The notes beneath the pieces are model-generated. The model saw nothing but the letters and a program-made list of their open reading frames with translations. It was not told where the DNA came from and searched no databases. A stretch of DNA of 39,481 nt from Kitasatospora aureofaciens (GTDB taxonomy: Bacteria; Actinomycetota; Actinomycetes; Streptomycetales; Streptomycetaceae). The stretch spans positions 1 through 39,481 of the forward strand of contig NZ_JAHTKP010000066.1 of the NCBI RefSeq assembly GCF_019192735.1. The letters are read 5' to 3'. The translations under genes and the position numbers were made by a program. Positions 31,463 to 39,133 of this stretch are shown here, one piece after another (the first letter of the stretch is position 1; every line of letters starts with the position of its first letter).

Positions 31463-31478
31463 TACGCTTGGCGTCGTG
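31463..31478 (+). promoter_or_regulatory. Candidate leaderless promoter of argS
   Basis: TACGCT (31463-31468) ends seven bases before the argS GTG (31476-31478), and no ribosome binding site lies between. This is the pattern of leaderless transcripts in actinobacteria. The -35 is not clear. Confidence 0.45.
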
Positions 31479-33137
31479 ACCCCCGCAGAGCTTTCCCAGG
31501 CAGTCCAGGCCGCAGTGAGCGCCGCCGTCGAGGCGGGCGAGCTGGCCGTCGCCGTGCCCGAGCACGTGACGGTCGAGCGGCCCAAGAACAGGGACCACGG
31601 CGACTACGCGACCAACGTGGCCCTCCAGCTCGCCAAGGCGGCCGGCAAGCCGCCGCGAGCCGTTGCCGAGGCGCTGGCCGACCGCCTGCGGGGGATCACC
31701 GGCGTCGCCAAGGTCGACATCGCCGGTCCGGGCTTCCTGAACATCACCCTGGACACCGCCACCCAGGGCACGCTGGCCCGCACCATCGTCGAGACGGGCG
31801 AGGCCTACGGCCGCAACCGGGACCTCCAGGGCCTGAAGATCAACCTGGAGTTCGTCTCCGCCAACCCGACCGGCCCGATCCACATCGGCGGCGTCCGCTG
31901 GGCCGCCGTCGGCGACTCGCTGGCGCGCGTGCTGCGGGCCTGCGGCGCCGACGTCACCACCGAGTACTACCTCAACGACGCCGGCGTGCAGATCACCAAG
32001 TTCGCCGCCTCGCTGCAGGCCGCCGCGAACGGCCGCGAGGTGCCCGAGGGCGGGTACGTCGGCGAGTACATCGTCGACATCGCCAAGGCGATCACCGACG
32101 CCGTCCCGGGCGTGCTCGACCTGCCCGAGGCCGAGCAGCTCCAGGTCTTCCGCGCCGAGGGCCTGAAGCTCATGGTGGCCGAGATCAAGCGCTCGATGGA
32201 CGAGTTCGGCACCCACTTCGACGTCTGGTTCTCGGAGAAGTCGCTGCACGACTCCGGCGCGGTCGAGAAGGCCATCGACCGGCTGCGCGAGCAGGGCCAC
32301 GTCTTCGACGAGGCCGACGCGGTCTTCCTGCGGACCACCGACTTCGGTGACGACAAGGACCGCGTCCTGATCAAGGCCGACGGCGACACCACCTACTTCG
32401 CCGCCGACGCCGCCTACTACCTGTCCAAGCGGGACCGCGGCACCGAGGTCGCGCTCTACATGCTGGGCGCCGACCACCACGGTTACGTCAACCGCCTCAA
32501 GGCCATCTCGGCCTGCGCGGGCGACGACATGAACCACAACATCGAGGTGAAGATCGGCCAGTTCGTGAAGATGCTTCGCGACGGCGAAGAGGTCCGCATG
32601 TCCAAGCGGGCCGGCAACATCATCACGATCGACGACGTCGTTGAGTGGATCGGCGTGGACGCGGCCCGCTACACCCTGGCGCGGTCCTCCACGGACTCCA
32701 CCATCACGCTCGACATCAACATCCTGACCAGCCAGACCAACGAGAACCGGGTCTACTACGTCCAGTACGCCCACTCGCGGATGTGCGCCGTCCAGCGCAA
32801 CGCCGACGAGCACGGCATCACGCGCGGCTCGGCCGAGGACTTCAAACCGGAGCTGCTGGGCACCGAGTGGGAGTCCGAGTTGCTCGGCCACCTCGGCGAG
32901 TTCCCGCGCGTGCTGGCCTCGGCCGGCGAGCTGCGCGAGCCGCACCGGGTCGCGACGTACCTGGAGGAGCTGGCGGCCAAGTACCACCGCTTCTACGACA
33001 ACTGCCGCATCCTGCCGCGGGGCGACGAGGAGGTCACGGACCTCACGCGCGCCCGGCTCTGGCTGGCCGACGCGACGCGCACGGTCCTCGCCAACGGCCT
33101 CACGCTCCTGGGCGTCTCGGCGCCCGAGCGGATGTAA
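31476..33137 (+). CDS. argS: Arginyl-tRNA synthetase
   Basis: This is a 553-residue class I aminoacyl-tRNA synthetase that charges tRNA-Arg with arginine in the cytoplasm. It has the N-terminal Add-1 domain (about 1-95, with RPKNRDHGDYATNVALQLAK), the HIGH-type signature ANPTGPIHIGG (about 127-137), catalytic-core motifs (YYLNDAGVQITKFA, GADHHGYVNRL) and the KMSKS-like VRMSKRAG. The C-terminal anticodon-binding (DALR) domain includes VYYVQYAHSRM and ends LTLLGVSAPERM. Length is typical. The GTG at 31476 gives the standard MTPAELSQAVQ start; an earlier ATG at 31437 would add an unconserved stretch. A terminator follows at 33163. Confidence 0.97.
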   Translation: MTPAELSQAVQAAVSAAVEAGELAVAVPEHVTVERPKNRDHGDYATNVALQLAKAAGKPPRAVAEALADRLRGITGVAKVDIAGPGFLNITLDTATQGTLARTIVETGEAYGRNRDLQGLKINLEFVSANPTGPIHIGGVRWAAVGDSLARVLRACGADVTTEYYLNDAGVQITKFAASLQAAANGREVPEGGYVGEYIVDIAKAITDAVPGVLDLPEAEQLQVFRAEGLKLMVAEIKRSMDEFGTHFDVWFSEKSLHDSGAVEKAIDRLREQGHVFDEADAVFLRTTDFGDDKDRVLIKADGDTTYFAADAAYYLSKRDRGTEVALYMLGADHHGYVNRLKAISACAGDDMNHNIEVKIGQFVKMLRDGEEVRMSKRAGNIITIDDVVEWIGVDAARYTLARSSTDSTITLDINILTSQTNENRVYYVQYAHSRMCAVQRNADEHGITRGSAEDFKPELLGTEWESELLGHLGEFPRVLASAGELREPHRVATYLEELAAKYHRFYDNCRILPRGDEEVTDLTRARLWLADATRTVLANGLTLLGVSAPERM

Positions 33138-33162
33138 GCACCAACCCCCCAAGCGCGCAGCG

Positions 33163-33199
33163 GGGGCGGCTGACGGTCAACGGGGACCGTCGCCGCCCC
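33163..33199 (+). terminator. Terminator after argS
   Basis: GGGGCGGC-T-GACGGTC (33163-33178) pairs with GACCGTC-GCCGCCCC (33185-33199), giving 15 pairs with one bulged T and a six-base loop. Confidence 0.85.
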
Positions 33200-33227
33200 T
33201 CGCCATAGGTCAAGGAAACCGACTGCG

Positions 33228-33305
33228 ATGAGTGAGCGCAGCGAGCGAATCATCAGAACGGCGTCCGACGAAGGCGCCGCCGAGCGAAGTGAGGCGGGAG
33301 CATGA
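33228..33305 (+). CDS. 25-residue micro-ORF overlapping the lysA start
   Basis: ATG at 33228, with AAGGAAA 10 bases upstream, opens a frame reading MSERSERIIRTASDEG and ending AAERSEAGA, with TGA at 33303-33305. The TGA overlaps the lysA ATG (ATGA, 33302-33305). It is related to the three micro-ORFs before the ROK gene: both start MS-RS, have II in the middle and end AERSE-GA-stop with the same ATGA junction. It has no Lys codons, so it is not a classical lysine attenuator peptide. Translation is inferred only. Confidence 0.55.
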   Translation: MSERSERIIRTASDEGAAERSEAGA

Positions 33306-34693
33306 GTCGCTCTGCACACCCCGCAGGCCCCCGGCACGGGGACGTGCTGCCCGACGGCCACTACCAGGCCCCGCCGGCCGACCTGAACGCGCTCGACCCC
33401 AAGGTCTGGTCGCGCACCGTCGCCCGCGACGCCGAGGGCGTGGCCACCGTCGGCGGGATCGACGTCAAGCGGCTGGCGGCCGAGTTCGGCACGCCCGCCT
33501 ACGTGCTCGACGAGGAGGACTTCCGCACCCGGGCGCGCGCCTGGCGGGACGCCTTCGGCGAGAGCGCGGACGTCTACTACGCCGGCAAGGCATTCCTCTC
33601 CAAGGCCGTGGTGCGCTGGCTGCACGAGGAGGGCCTGAACCTCGACGTGTGCAGCCCGGGCGAGCTGGCGGTGGCGCTGGCCGCCGGGATGCCGCCGGAG
33701 CGGATCGCGCTGCACGGCAACAACAAGTCGGTGGACGAGCTCGAACACGCGGTGAAGACCGGCGTCGGGCACATCGTCGTCGACTCGTACGAGGAGATCG
33801 AGCGGCTGGCCGCGATCGCCGCCCGCCAGGGCGTCCGCCAGCAGGTGCTGATCCGGATCACGGTCGGCGTCGAGGCGCACACCCACGAGTTCATCGCCAC
33901 CGCGCACGAGGACCAGAAGTTCGGCCTCTCGCTGACCGGGGGAGCGGCCGCCGAGGCGGTGCGCCGGGTGCTCGGCCACGAGAGCCTGGAGCTGCGCGGC
34001 ATCCACTCGCACATCGGCTCGCAGATCTTCGACACCGCCGGCTTCGAGGTGGCCGCCCGCCGGGTGGTCGGCCTGCTGGCGCAGATCCGCGACGAGCACG
34101 GCGTCGAGCTGCCCGAGATCGACCTGGGCGGCGGCCTCGGCATCGCGTACACCAGCGAGGACGACCCGCGCGAGCCGGCCGAGATCGCGGCCGCGCTGGC
34201 CGACATCGTCCGCCGCGAGTGCACCGCCGCGCACCTCGACGCCCCCCGGCTGAGCGTGGAGCCGGGCCGGGCGATCGTCGGCCCGACGGCGTTCACGCTG
34301 TACGAGGTCGGCACGGTGAAGCCGCTGGAGGGCCTGCGCACCTACGTCAGCGTGGACGGCGGCATGTCCGACAACATCCGCACCGCGCTGTACGACGCCG
34401 AGTACTCGGTGGCCCTGGTGTCGCGCCGCAGCGACGCCGAGCCGATGCTGGTCCGGGTGGTCGGCAAGCACTGCGAGTCCGGCGACATCGTGGTCCGGGA
34501 CGCCTTCCTGCCGGCCGACCTGGCCCCGGGCGACCTGATCGCGGTGCCCGCCACCGGCGCGTACTGCCGCTCGATGGCGAGCAACTACAACCACGCCCTG
34601 AAGCCTCCCGTGGTGGCCGTCAAGGACGGTGCGGCCCGGGTGATCGTCCGGCGCGAGACGGAGGAGGATCTCCTGCGGCTCGATATCGGATGA
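33302..34693 (+). CDS. lysA: Diaminopimelate decarboxylase
   Basis: This is a 463-residue PLP enzyme that decarboxylates meso-diaminopimelate to L-lysine, the last step of lysine synthesis. The fold III alanine-racemase-type barrel shows PLP-binding Lys96 in VYYAGKAFLSK, HIGSQIFD, the phosphate-binding GGGLGIAYT and EPGRAIVGP. The C-terminal domain has active-site HCESGD and a conserved end, ATGAYCRSMASNYNHALKP. The ATG at 33302 gives the actinobacterial N-terminus MSRSAHPAGPRHGD; GAGGCGGGAG precedes it. The ATG overlaps the stop of a micro-ORF. hom follows after 138 bases without a terminator, then thrC, so lysA-hom-thrC probably form an operon. Confidence 0.97.
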   Translation: MSRSAHPAGPRHGDVLPDGHYQAPPADLNALDPKVWSRTVARDAEGVATVGGIDVKRLAAEFGTPAYVLDEEDFRTRARAWRDAFGESADVYYAGKAFLSKAVVRWLHEEGLNLDVCSPGELAVALAAGMPPERIALHGNNKSVDELEHAVKTGVGHIVVDSYEEIERLAAIAARQGVRQQVLIRITVGVEAHTHEFIATAHEDQKFGLSLTGGAAAEAVRRVLGHESLELRGIHSHIGSQIFDTAGFEVAARRVVGLLAQIRDEHGVELPEIDLGGGLGIAYTSEDDPREPAEIAAALADIVRRECTAAHLDAPRLSVEPGRAIVGPTAFTLYEVGTVKPLEGLRTYVSVDGGMSDNIRTALYDAEYSVALVSRRSDAEPMLVRVVGKHCESGDIVVRDAFLPADLAPGDLIAVPATGAYCRSMASNYNHALKPPVVAVKDGAARVIVRRETEEDLLRLDIG

Positions 34694-34831
34694 CGAAATT
34701 CTCGTCTCAGATCATGGAACGACCGTAGATCCGTGCGGAAAGTCCCCGAGACTGGTACGGACCGAAGTTCGCGGCGGCACCGAGATAACCGCCGGAATTA
34801 CCGAAGCACGATGAATGCAGAGCGGAGTCGG

Positions 34832-36124
34832 ATGATGCGTACGCGCCCGCTGAAGGTGGCGTTGCTGGGTTGTGGTGTGGTGGGCTCCGAGGTGGCGCGC
34901 ATCATGACGACGACGGCCGACGACCTCGCCGCGCGTATCGGTGCCCCGGTCGAGCTCGCCGGCATCGCGGTCCGCCGCCCCGGCCGGGTCCGTCCCGGCG
35001 TGCCCGAGCACCTGATCACCACCGACGCCGAGGCCCTGATCAACCGGGGCGACATCGACGTGGTGGTCGAGGTGGTGGGCGGCATCGAGCCGTCCAAACA
35101 CCTCATCCTGTCGGCGTTCGAGCAGGGCGCCTCGGTGGTCAGCGCCAACAAGGCGCTGCTCGCCCAGGACGGCACCGAGCTGCACGCGGCCGCCGTGGCG
35201 GCCGGGGTGGACCTGTACTACGAGGCCGCGGTGGCGGGCGCGATCCCGCTGCTGCGCCCGCTGCGCGAGTCCCTCGCCGGGGACAAGGTGAACCGGGTGC
35301 TGGGCATCGTCAACGGCACCACCAACTTCATCCTCGACAAGATGGACACCACCGGCGCCGGCTACTCGGAGGCGCTGGAGGAGGCCACCGCGCTCGGCTA
35401 CGCCGAGGCGGACCCGACCGCCGACGTCGAGGGCTTCGACGCCGCCGCCAAGGCCGCGATCCTGGCCGGGATCGCCTTCCACACCAAGGTCACCGCGGCG
35501 GACGTCTACCGCGAGGGCATCACCGAGGTGACCGCCGCCGACATCGCCTCCGCGAAGGAGATGGGCTGCGTGGTCAAGCTGCTCGCGATCTGCGAGCGGG
35601 CGGCGGACGGCGAGTCCGTCACCGCCCGGGTGCACCCGGCGATGATCCCGCTGTCGCACCCGCTGGCCTCGGTCCGCGAGGCGTACAACGCGGTGTTCGT
35701 CGAGGCCGAGGCGGCCGGCCGGCTGATGTTCTACGGCCCGGGCGCGGGCGGCTCGCCGACCGCCTCGGCGGTGCTCGGCGACCTGGTCGCGGTGTGCCGC
35801 AACAAGCTCGCCGAGGCCACCGGCCCCGGTGCCTCGGTGTACACGCAGCTCCCGGCCAAGCCGATGGACGAGGTGGTCACCCGCTACCACGTCAGCCTGG
35901 ACGTGGACGACCGCGCGGGCGTGCTCGCCCAGGTGGCCTCCGTGTTCGCCGAGCACGGCGTCTCCATCGACACCGTGCGCCAGCAGGGCCGCGACGGCGA
36001 CGCCTCGCTCGTCGTGGTCACCCACCGTGCCACCGACGCCGCCCTGTCGGCGACGGTCGACAAGCTCCGCGCGCTGGACAGCGTGCGGGACGTGGCCAGC
36101 ATCATGCGGGTCGAAGGGGAGTAA
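34832..36124 (+). CDS. hom: Homoserine dehydrogenase
   Basis: This is a 430-residue NAD(P)-dependent enzyme that reduces aspartate semialdehyde to homoserine, the branch point to threonine and methionine. It has the Rossmann motif LLGCGVVGSEVA at the N-terminus, the family signature in GYAEADPTADVEGFDAAAKA (about 185-205), catalytic-domain motifs SANKALLAQ and GIVNGTTNFIL, and a C-terminal ACT domain (about 350-430, YHVSLDVDDRAGVLAQVASV) for threonine feedback. Two adjacent ATGs are possible (34832 and 34835); GGAG is four and seven bases before them. The frame is open further upstream, but that part has no family match. thrC begins ten bases after the stop. Confidence 0.96.
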   Translation: MMRTRPLKVALLGCGVVGSEVARIMTTTADDLAARIGAPVELAGIAVRRPGRVRPGVPEHLITTDAEALINRGDIDVVVEVVGGIEPSKHLILSAFEQGASVVSANKALLAQDGTELHAAAVAAGVDLYYEAAVAGAIPLLRPLRESLAGDKVNRVLGIVNGTTNFILDKMDTTGAGYSEALEEATALGYAEADPTADVEGFDAAAKAAILAGIAFHTKVTAADVYREGITEVTAADIASAKEMGCVVKLLAICERAADGESVTARVHPAMIPLSHPLASVREAYNAVFVEAEAAGRLMFYGPGAGGSPTASAVLGDLVAVCRNKLAEATGPGASVYTQLPAKPMDEVVTRYHVSLDVDDRAGVLAQVASVFAEHGVSIDTVRQQGRDGDASLVVVTHRATDAALSATVDKLRALDSVRDVASIMRVEGE

Positions 36125-36134
36125 GGAACAAGCC

Positions 36135-37232
36135 ATGAACGCCGTTGCCGAGAACGTCGTCCGGGGCGCGCACACCCACCAGTGGCGCGGCCTGATCGAG
36201 GAGTACCGGGACCGCCTGCCGGTCACCGCGGCCACTCCGGTGGTCACCCTGCTCGAAGGCGGCACGCCGCTGGTCCCCGCCCAGGTGCTCTCCGAGCGCA
36301 CCGGCTGCGAGGTCTACCTCAAGGTCGAGGGCGCCAACCCGACCGGCTCCTTCAAGGACCGCGGGATGACGATGGCCATCTCCAAGGCCAAGGAGGAGGG
36401 CGCGCAGGCCGTCATCTGCGCCTCCACCGGCAACACCTCGGCCTCCGCCGCCGCGTACGCGGTGCGGGCCGGGATGGTGTCGGCGGTGCTGGTCCCGCAG
36501 GGCAAGATCGCCCTGGGCAAGATGGGCCAGGCGCTGGTGCACGGCGCCAGGATCCTTCAGGTGGACGGGAACTTCGACGACTGCCTCACCCTTGCGCGTG
36601 AACTGTCCGAGAAGTACCCGGTGGCGCTGGTGAACTCGGTGAACCCGGCGCGCATCGAGGGCCAGAAGACGGCCGCGTTCGAGATCGTCGACATGCTCGG
36701 CGACGCCCCGGACATCCACGTCCTCCCGGTCGGCAACGCGGGCAACATCACCGCGTACTGGAAGGGTTACCGCGAATACGCCACCGACGGCCTGGCCTCC
36801 CGCACCCCGCGGATGTGGGGCTTCCAGGCCGCCGGCTCGGCCCCGATCGTGGACGGCGCCCCGGTGCTCAAGCCGCAGACCATCGCCACCGCGATCCGGA
36901 TCGGCAACCCGGCCTCCTGGGACTTCGCGCTCGCCGCGCGGGACGAGTCGGGCGGTCTCATCGACAAGGTGACTGACCGTCAGATCCTGTCCGCCTACCG
37001 GCTGTTGGCCGCGCAGGAGGGCGTCTTCGTGGAGCCCGCCTCGGCCGCCTCGGTGGCCGGCCTGCTGGCCAAGGCGGAGGCCGGCCTGGTCGACCCGGGC
37101 CAGCGGATCGTCTGCACCGTGACCGGCAACGGCCTCAAGGACCCGGACTGGGCGGTGGCCGGCGCGCCGCAGCCGCAGATCGTCCCGGTCGACCCGGAGG
37201 CGGCGGCCCAGCGCCTCGGCCTGCTCGACTGA
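36135..37232 (+). CDS. thrC: Threonine synthase
   Basis: This is a 365-residue fold II PLP enzyme that turns O-phosphohomoserine into threonine. Seen are the PLP-binding Lys74 in NPTGSFKDRGMT, STGNTSASAAAYA, the phosphate cradle PVGNAGNITAYWKGY and the C-terminal CTVTGNGLKDPD. The ATG at 36135 is preceded by AAGGAAC. It lies ten bases after hom, so the two are co-transcribed. A strong terminator follows, so thrB downstream needs its own promoter. Confidence 0.97.
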   Translation: MNAVAENVVRGAHTHQWRGLIEEYRDRLPVTAATPVVTLLEGGTPLVPAQVLSERTGCEVYLKVEGANPTGSFKDRGMTMAISKAKEEGAQAVICASTGNTSASAAAYAVRAGMVSAVLVPQGKIALGKMGQALVHGARILQVDGNFDDCLTLARELSEKYPVALVNSVNPARIEGQKTAAFEIVDMLGDAPDIHVLPVGNAGNITAYWKGYREYATDGLASRTPRMWGFQAAGSAPIVDGAPVLKPQTIATAIRIGNPASWDFALAARDESGGLIDKVTDRQILSAYRLLAAQEGVFVEPASAASVAGLLAKAEAGLVDPGQRIVCTVTGNGLKDPDWAVAGAPQPQIVPVDPEAAAQRLGLLD

Positions 37233-37275
37233 CCGTCGGGCCCGCCCTGGTGAACGCCTGACAGCGGGGCCTGAC

Positions 37276-37317
37276 ACTTCGACGGGCCGACCCTTTCGGG
37301 GGTCGGCCCGTCGAAGT
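37276..37317 (+). terminator. Strong terminator after thrC
   Basis: ACTTCGACGGGCCGACCC (37276-37293) pairs perfectly with 37300-37317 over 18 bases, with a TTTCGG loop. Confidence 0.92.
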
Positions 37318-37324
37318 TCTCCGC

Positions 37325-37340
37325 TGACACTTTTGTGTCA
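37325..37340. promoter_or_regulatory. Palindrome TGACAC-TTTT-GTGTCA upstream of thrB
   Basis: This is a perfect inverted repeat with six-base arms and a T4 centre, eight bases after the thrC terminator. It could be an operator for thrB or extend the termination signal; no factor is known. Confidence 0.45.
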
Positions 37341-37605
37341 ATTTCGCTTCGCATTCCAATCCGATTCCGGTACGCATTCCGGCCAGAACCGGCAACACAC
37401 CAGATCGAAGCCCCACGGGGTGTACCACTGGGGAACCTCTCTTCGATACTCTGGGTTCGGCCGTGTGGCACATGCCCCGGGTCCGGCCCCTGTACTGGCC
37501 GCACCAACGACTGTGGCCGCCCGCCCCGGACGGGGCCCGCGGCCCCCCTCCCCACCCTCGCACCGACGCGCTTCGCGCCGCCCGATTTCCCCAGGAGTCC
37601 ACCCC

Positions 37606-38544
37606 ATGGCCGGTCCTGCGTTCCGTGCCGCCGCCGTCCGGGTCCGGGTTCCCGCGACCAGCGCCAACCTCGGCCCGGGCTTCGACGCCTTCGGACTCGC
37701 GCTGGGTCTGTACGACGACGTGGTCGTCCGGGTCGCCGACTCCGGCCTCTCCGTCGACATCGCCGGCGAGGGCGCCGACAGCCTGGCCCGCGACGAGCGC
37801 CACCTCGTCATCCGCTCGATGCGCGCCGCCTTCGACCGCCTCGGCGGCCAGCCGCGCGGCCTCGAAGTCGTCTGCGCCAACCGGATACCGCACGGCCGCG
37901 GCCTGGGCTCCTCCTCGGCCGCCATCTGCGCCGGCATCGTGGCCGCCCGCGCCGTCACCATCGGCGGCCCGTCGGCGCTGGACGACGACGCGCTGCTGGC
38001 CCTCGCCTCCGAGCTGGAGGGCCACCCCGACAACGTCGCGGCCTGTCTGCGCGGCAACTTCACCGTCGCCTGGACCGACGAGGAGTCGGCCAAGGCCATC
38101 ACCCTGGAGCCGTCCGAGCAGGTCGTGCCGGTGGTGTTCGTGCCCGCCGACGAGGTGCTCACCGAGACCGCCCGCGGCCTGCTGCCGAAGACCGTCCCGC
38201 TGGCCGACGCCGCCGTCAACGCGGGCCGCGCCGCGCTGCTGGTCGAGGCGCTGACGCGGCGGCCCGAGCTGCTGCTCGCCGCCACCGAGGACCGGCTGCA
38301 CCAGGACTACCGCTCCTCCGCGATGCCGGACAGCGCCGCCCTGGTGGGCGCGCTGCGGGCGGAGGGCATCCCGGCGGTGATCTCCGGGGCCGGCCCGACC
38401 GTCCTCGCGCTCACCGACGAGGCGAGCGCCGACAAGGTGCTCTCCTTCGCCGGGCACCACGGCCACGGCGGCGACCCGGCGTTCGCCGCGCACCGGCTGG
38501 AGCTCGACCGGACCGGTGCCACGGTGCTCCCGCTGGACGCCTGA
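37606..38544 (+). CDS. thrB: Homoserine kinase
   Basis: This is a 312-residue GHMP-family kinase that phosphorylates homoserine, giving the substrate of ThrC. Motifs are VPATSANLGPGFDAFGLAL (motif 1, about 16-34), the ATP-binding PHGRGLGSSSAA (about 95-106) and the C-terminal GAGPTVLAL (motif 3). The ATG at 37606 follows CAGGAGTCCACCCC. It is transcribed apart from thrC because of the strong terminator between them. rho follows on the same strand after 589 bases. Confidence 0.96.
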   Translation: MAGPAFRAAAVRVRVPATSANLGPGFDAFGLALGLYDDVVVRVADSGLSVDIAGEGADSLARDERHLVIRSMRAAFDRLGGQPRGLEVVCANRIPHGRGLGSSSAAICAGIVAARAVTIGGPSALDDDALLALASELEGHPDNVAACLRGNFTVAWTDEESAKAITLEPSEQVVPVVFVPADEVLTETARGLLPKTVPLADAAVNAGRAALLVEALTRRPELLLAATEDRLHQDYRSSAMPDSAALVGALRAEGIPAVISGAGPTVLALTDEASADKVLSFAGHHGHGGDPAFAAHRLELDRTGATVLPLDA

Positions 38545-39133
38545 GCAGCACGTTCGGGCGGTCCGGCCGGGCCCGGCCGCAGCCGGGTCCTCCGGACACG
38601 ATTGGCAAGCGCAAGGCTGGGGAATGTGTGAGGGGGTCGGTAGTGTTAACCTCATTGCTGCACCAGGTGCCCTCCGGGGCTCGGTGCGCCGCGTCCCGAT
38701 CCCAGCACTCCGCTGCCGCGGAGTTTCGGCGATATCCGGGGCGACGATTCTCCGGGAGCCCACCGCAGCGCGTACGCAGCCTGCCTGCGCGACTTGCGGC
38801 CGCATCCCGAAGCCGTGACGGCACCTGACTCCCACCCGCGGCCTCCCACCTTGAGGCCAGGACGGGCGGAGCGCGGGCCACCGTCACGCGACGGGGGCCC
38901 GGGATTCGCAGGCAGCGTGGGGGTACGCCCTCAGGGGAGGTCGGCACACGACCGGCCCACCGCGCCACTCGCACCACCGTGCTTCATGCACCGCACCTCG
39001 CAGCTCTCCCTCGACGGGCTTCCGTCTTTCGAGGGATCACCGCCTCGGACCGACGCAGTCGAGCGTTGGTCAGGACAGCACAACCGGTCGCCGAGCCAGA
39101 CAGGCCGACGTCCGCTCCAGGGAAGGACCCTTA
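38545..39133 (+). other. Long leader region of rho
   Basis: This is 589 bases without a convincing gene between thrB and rho. A candidate promoter lies at 38621-38647, which would give an untranslated leader of about 480 bases. At 38941-39010 the strand is C-rich and G-poor (36 C against 14 G in 70 bases, counted by eye), as expected of a Rho loading site. Long leaders with autoregulation are common for rho genes. Confidence 0.6.
38621..38647 (+). promoter_or_regulatory. Candidate rho promoter
   Basis: TAGTGT (38641-38646) in the stretch TAGTGTTAAC has the look of a vegetative -10. The same region reads GGAAT (38621-38625), 19 bases, GTT (38645-38647), which fits the remembered sigma-R pattern GGAAT-N18/19-GTT. 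Either or both may be used. Confidence 0.45.

Larger units (their letters stand above)
37233..37605. other. Intergenic region between thrC and thrB
   Basis: This is 373 bases holding a strong terminator (37276-37317), then a TGACAC-TTTT-GTGTCA palindrome (37325-37340), two GCATTCC copies (37353 and 37374 areas) and a GATACT (37445-37450) that could be a -10 element for thrB. No gene was seen. Confidence 0.55.

Noticed and set aside
33228..33305. Lysine attenuator peptide for lysA
   Set aside because: The 25-residue frame has no Lys codon and ends on the lysA start, leaving no room for an attenuator.
34713..34727. Tiny ATG frame of four codons as a threonine leader peptide before hom
   Set aside because: It has no Thr or Ile codons and no attenuator stem pair after it.
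34733..34831. N-terminal extension of homoserine dehydrogenase from a GTG
   Set aside because: The sequence is Arg-rich and unlike the family; a GGAG motif and the conserved MMRTRPLKVALLG start point to 34832 or 34835.
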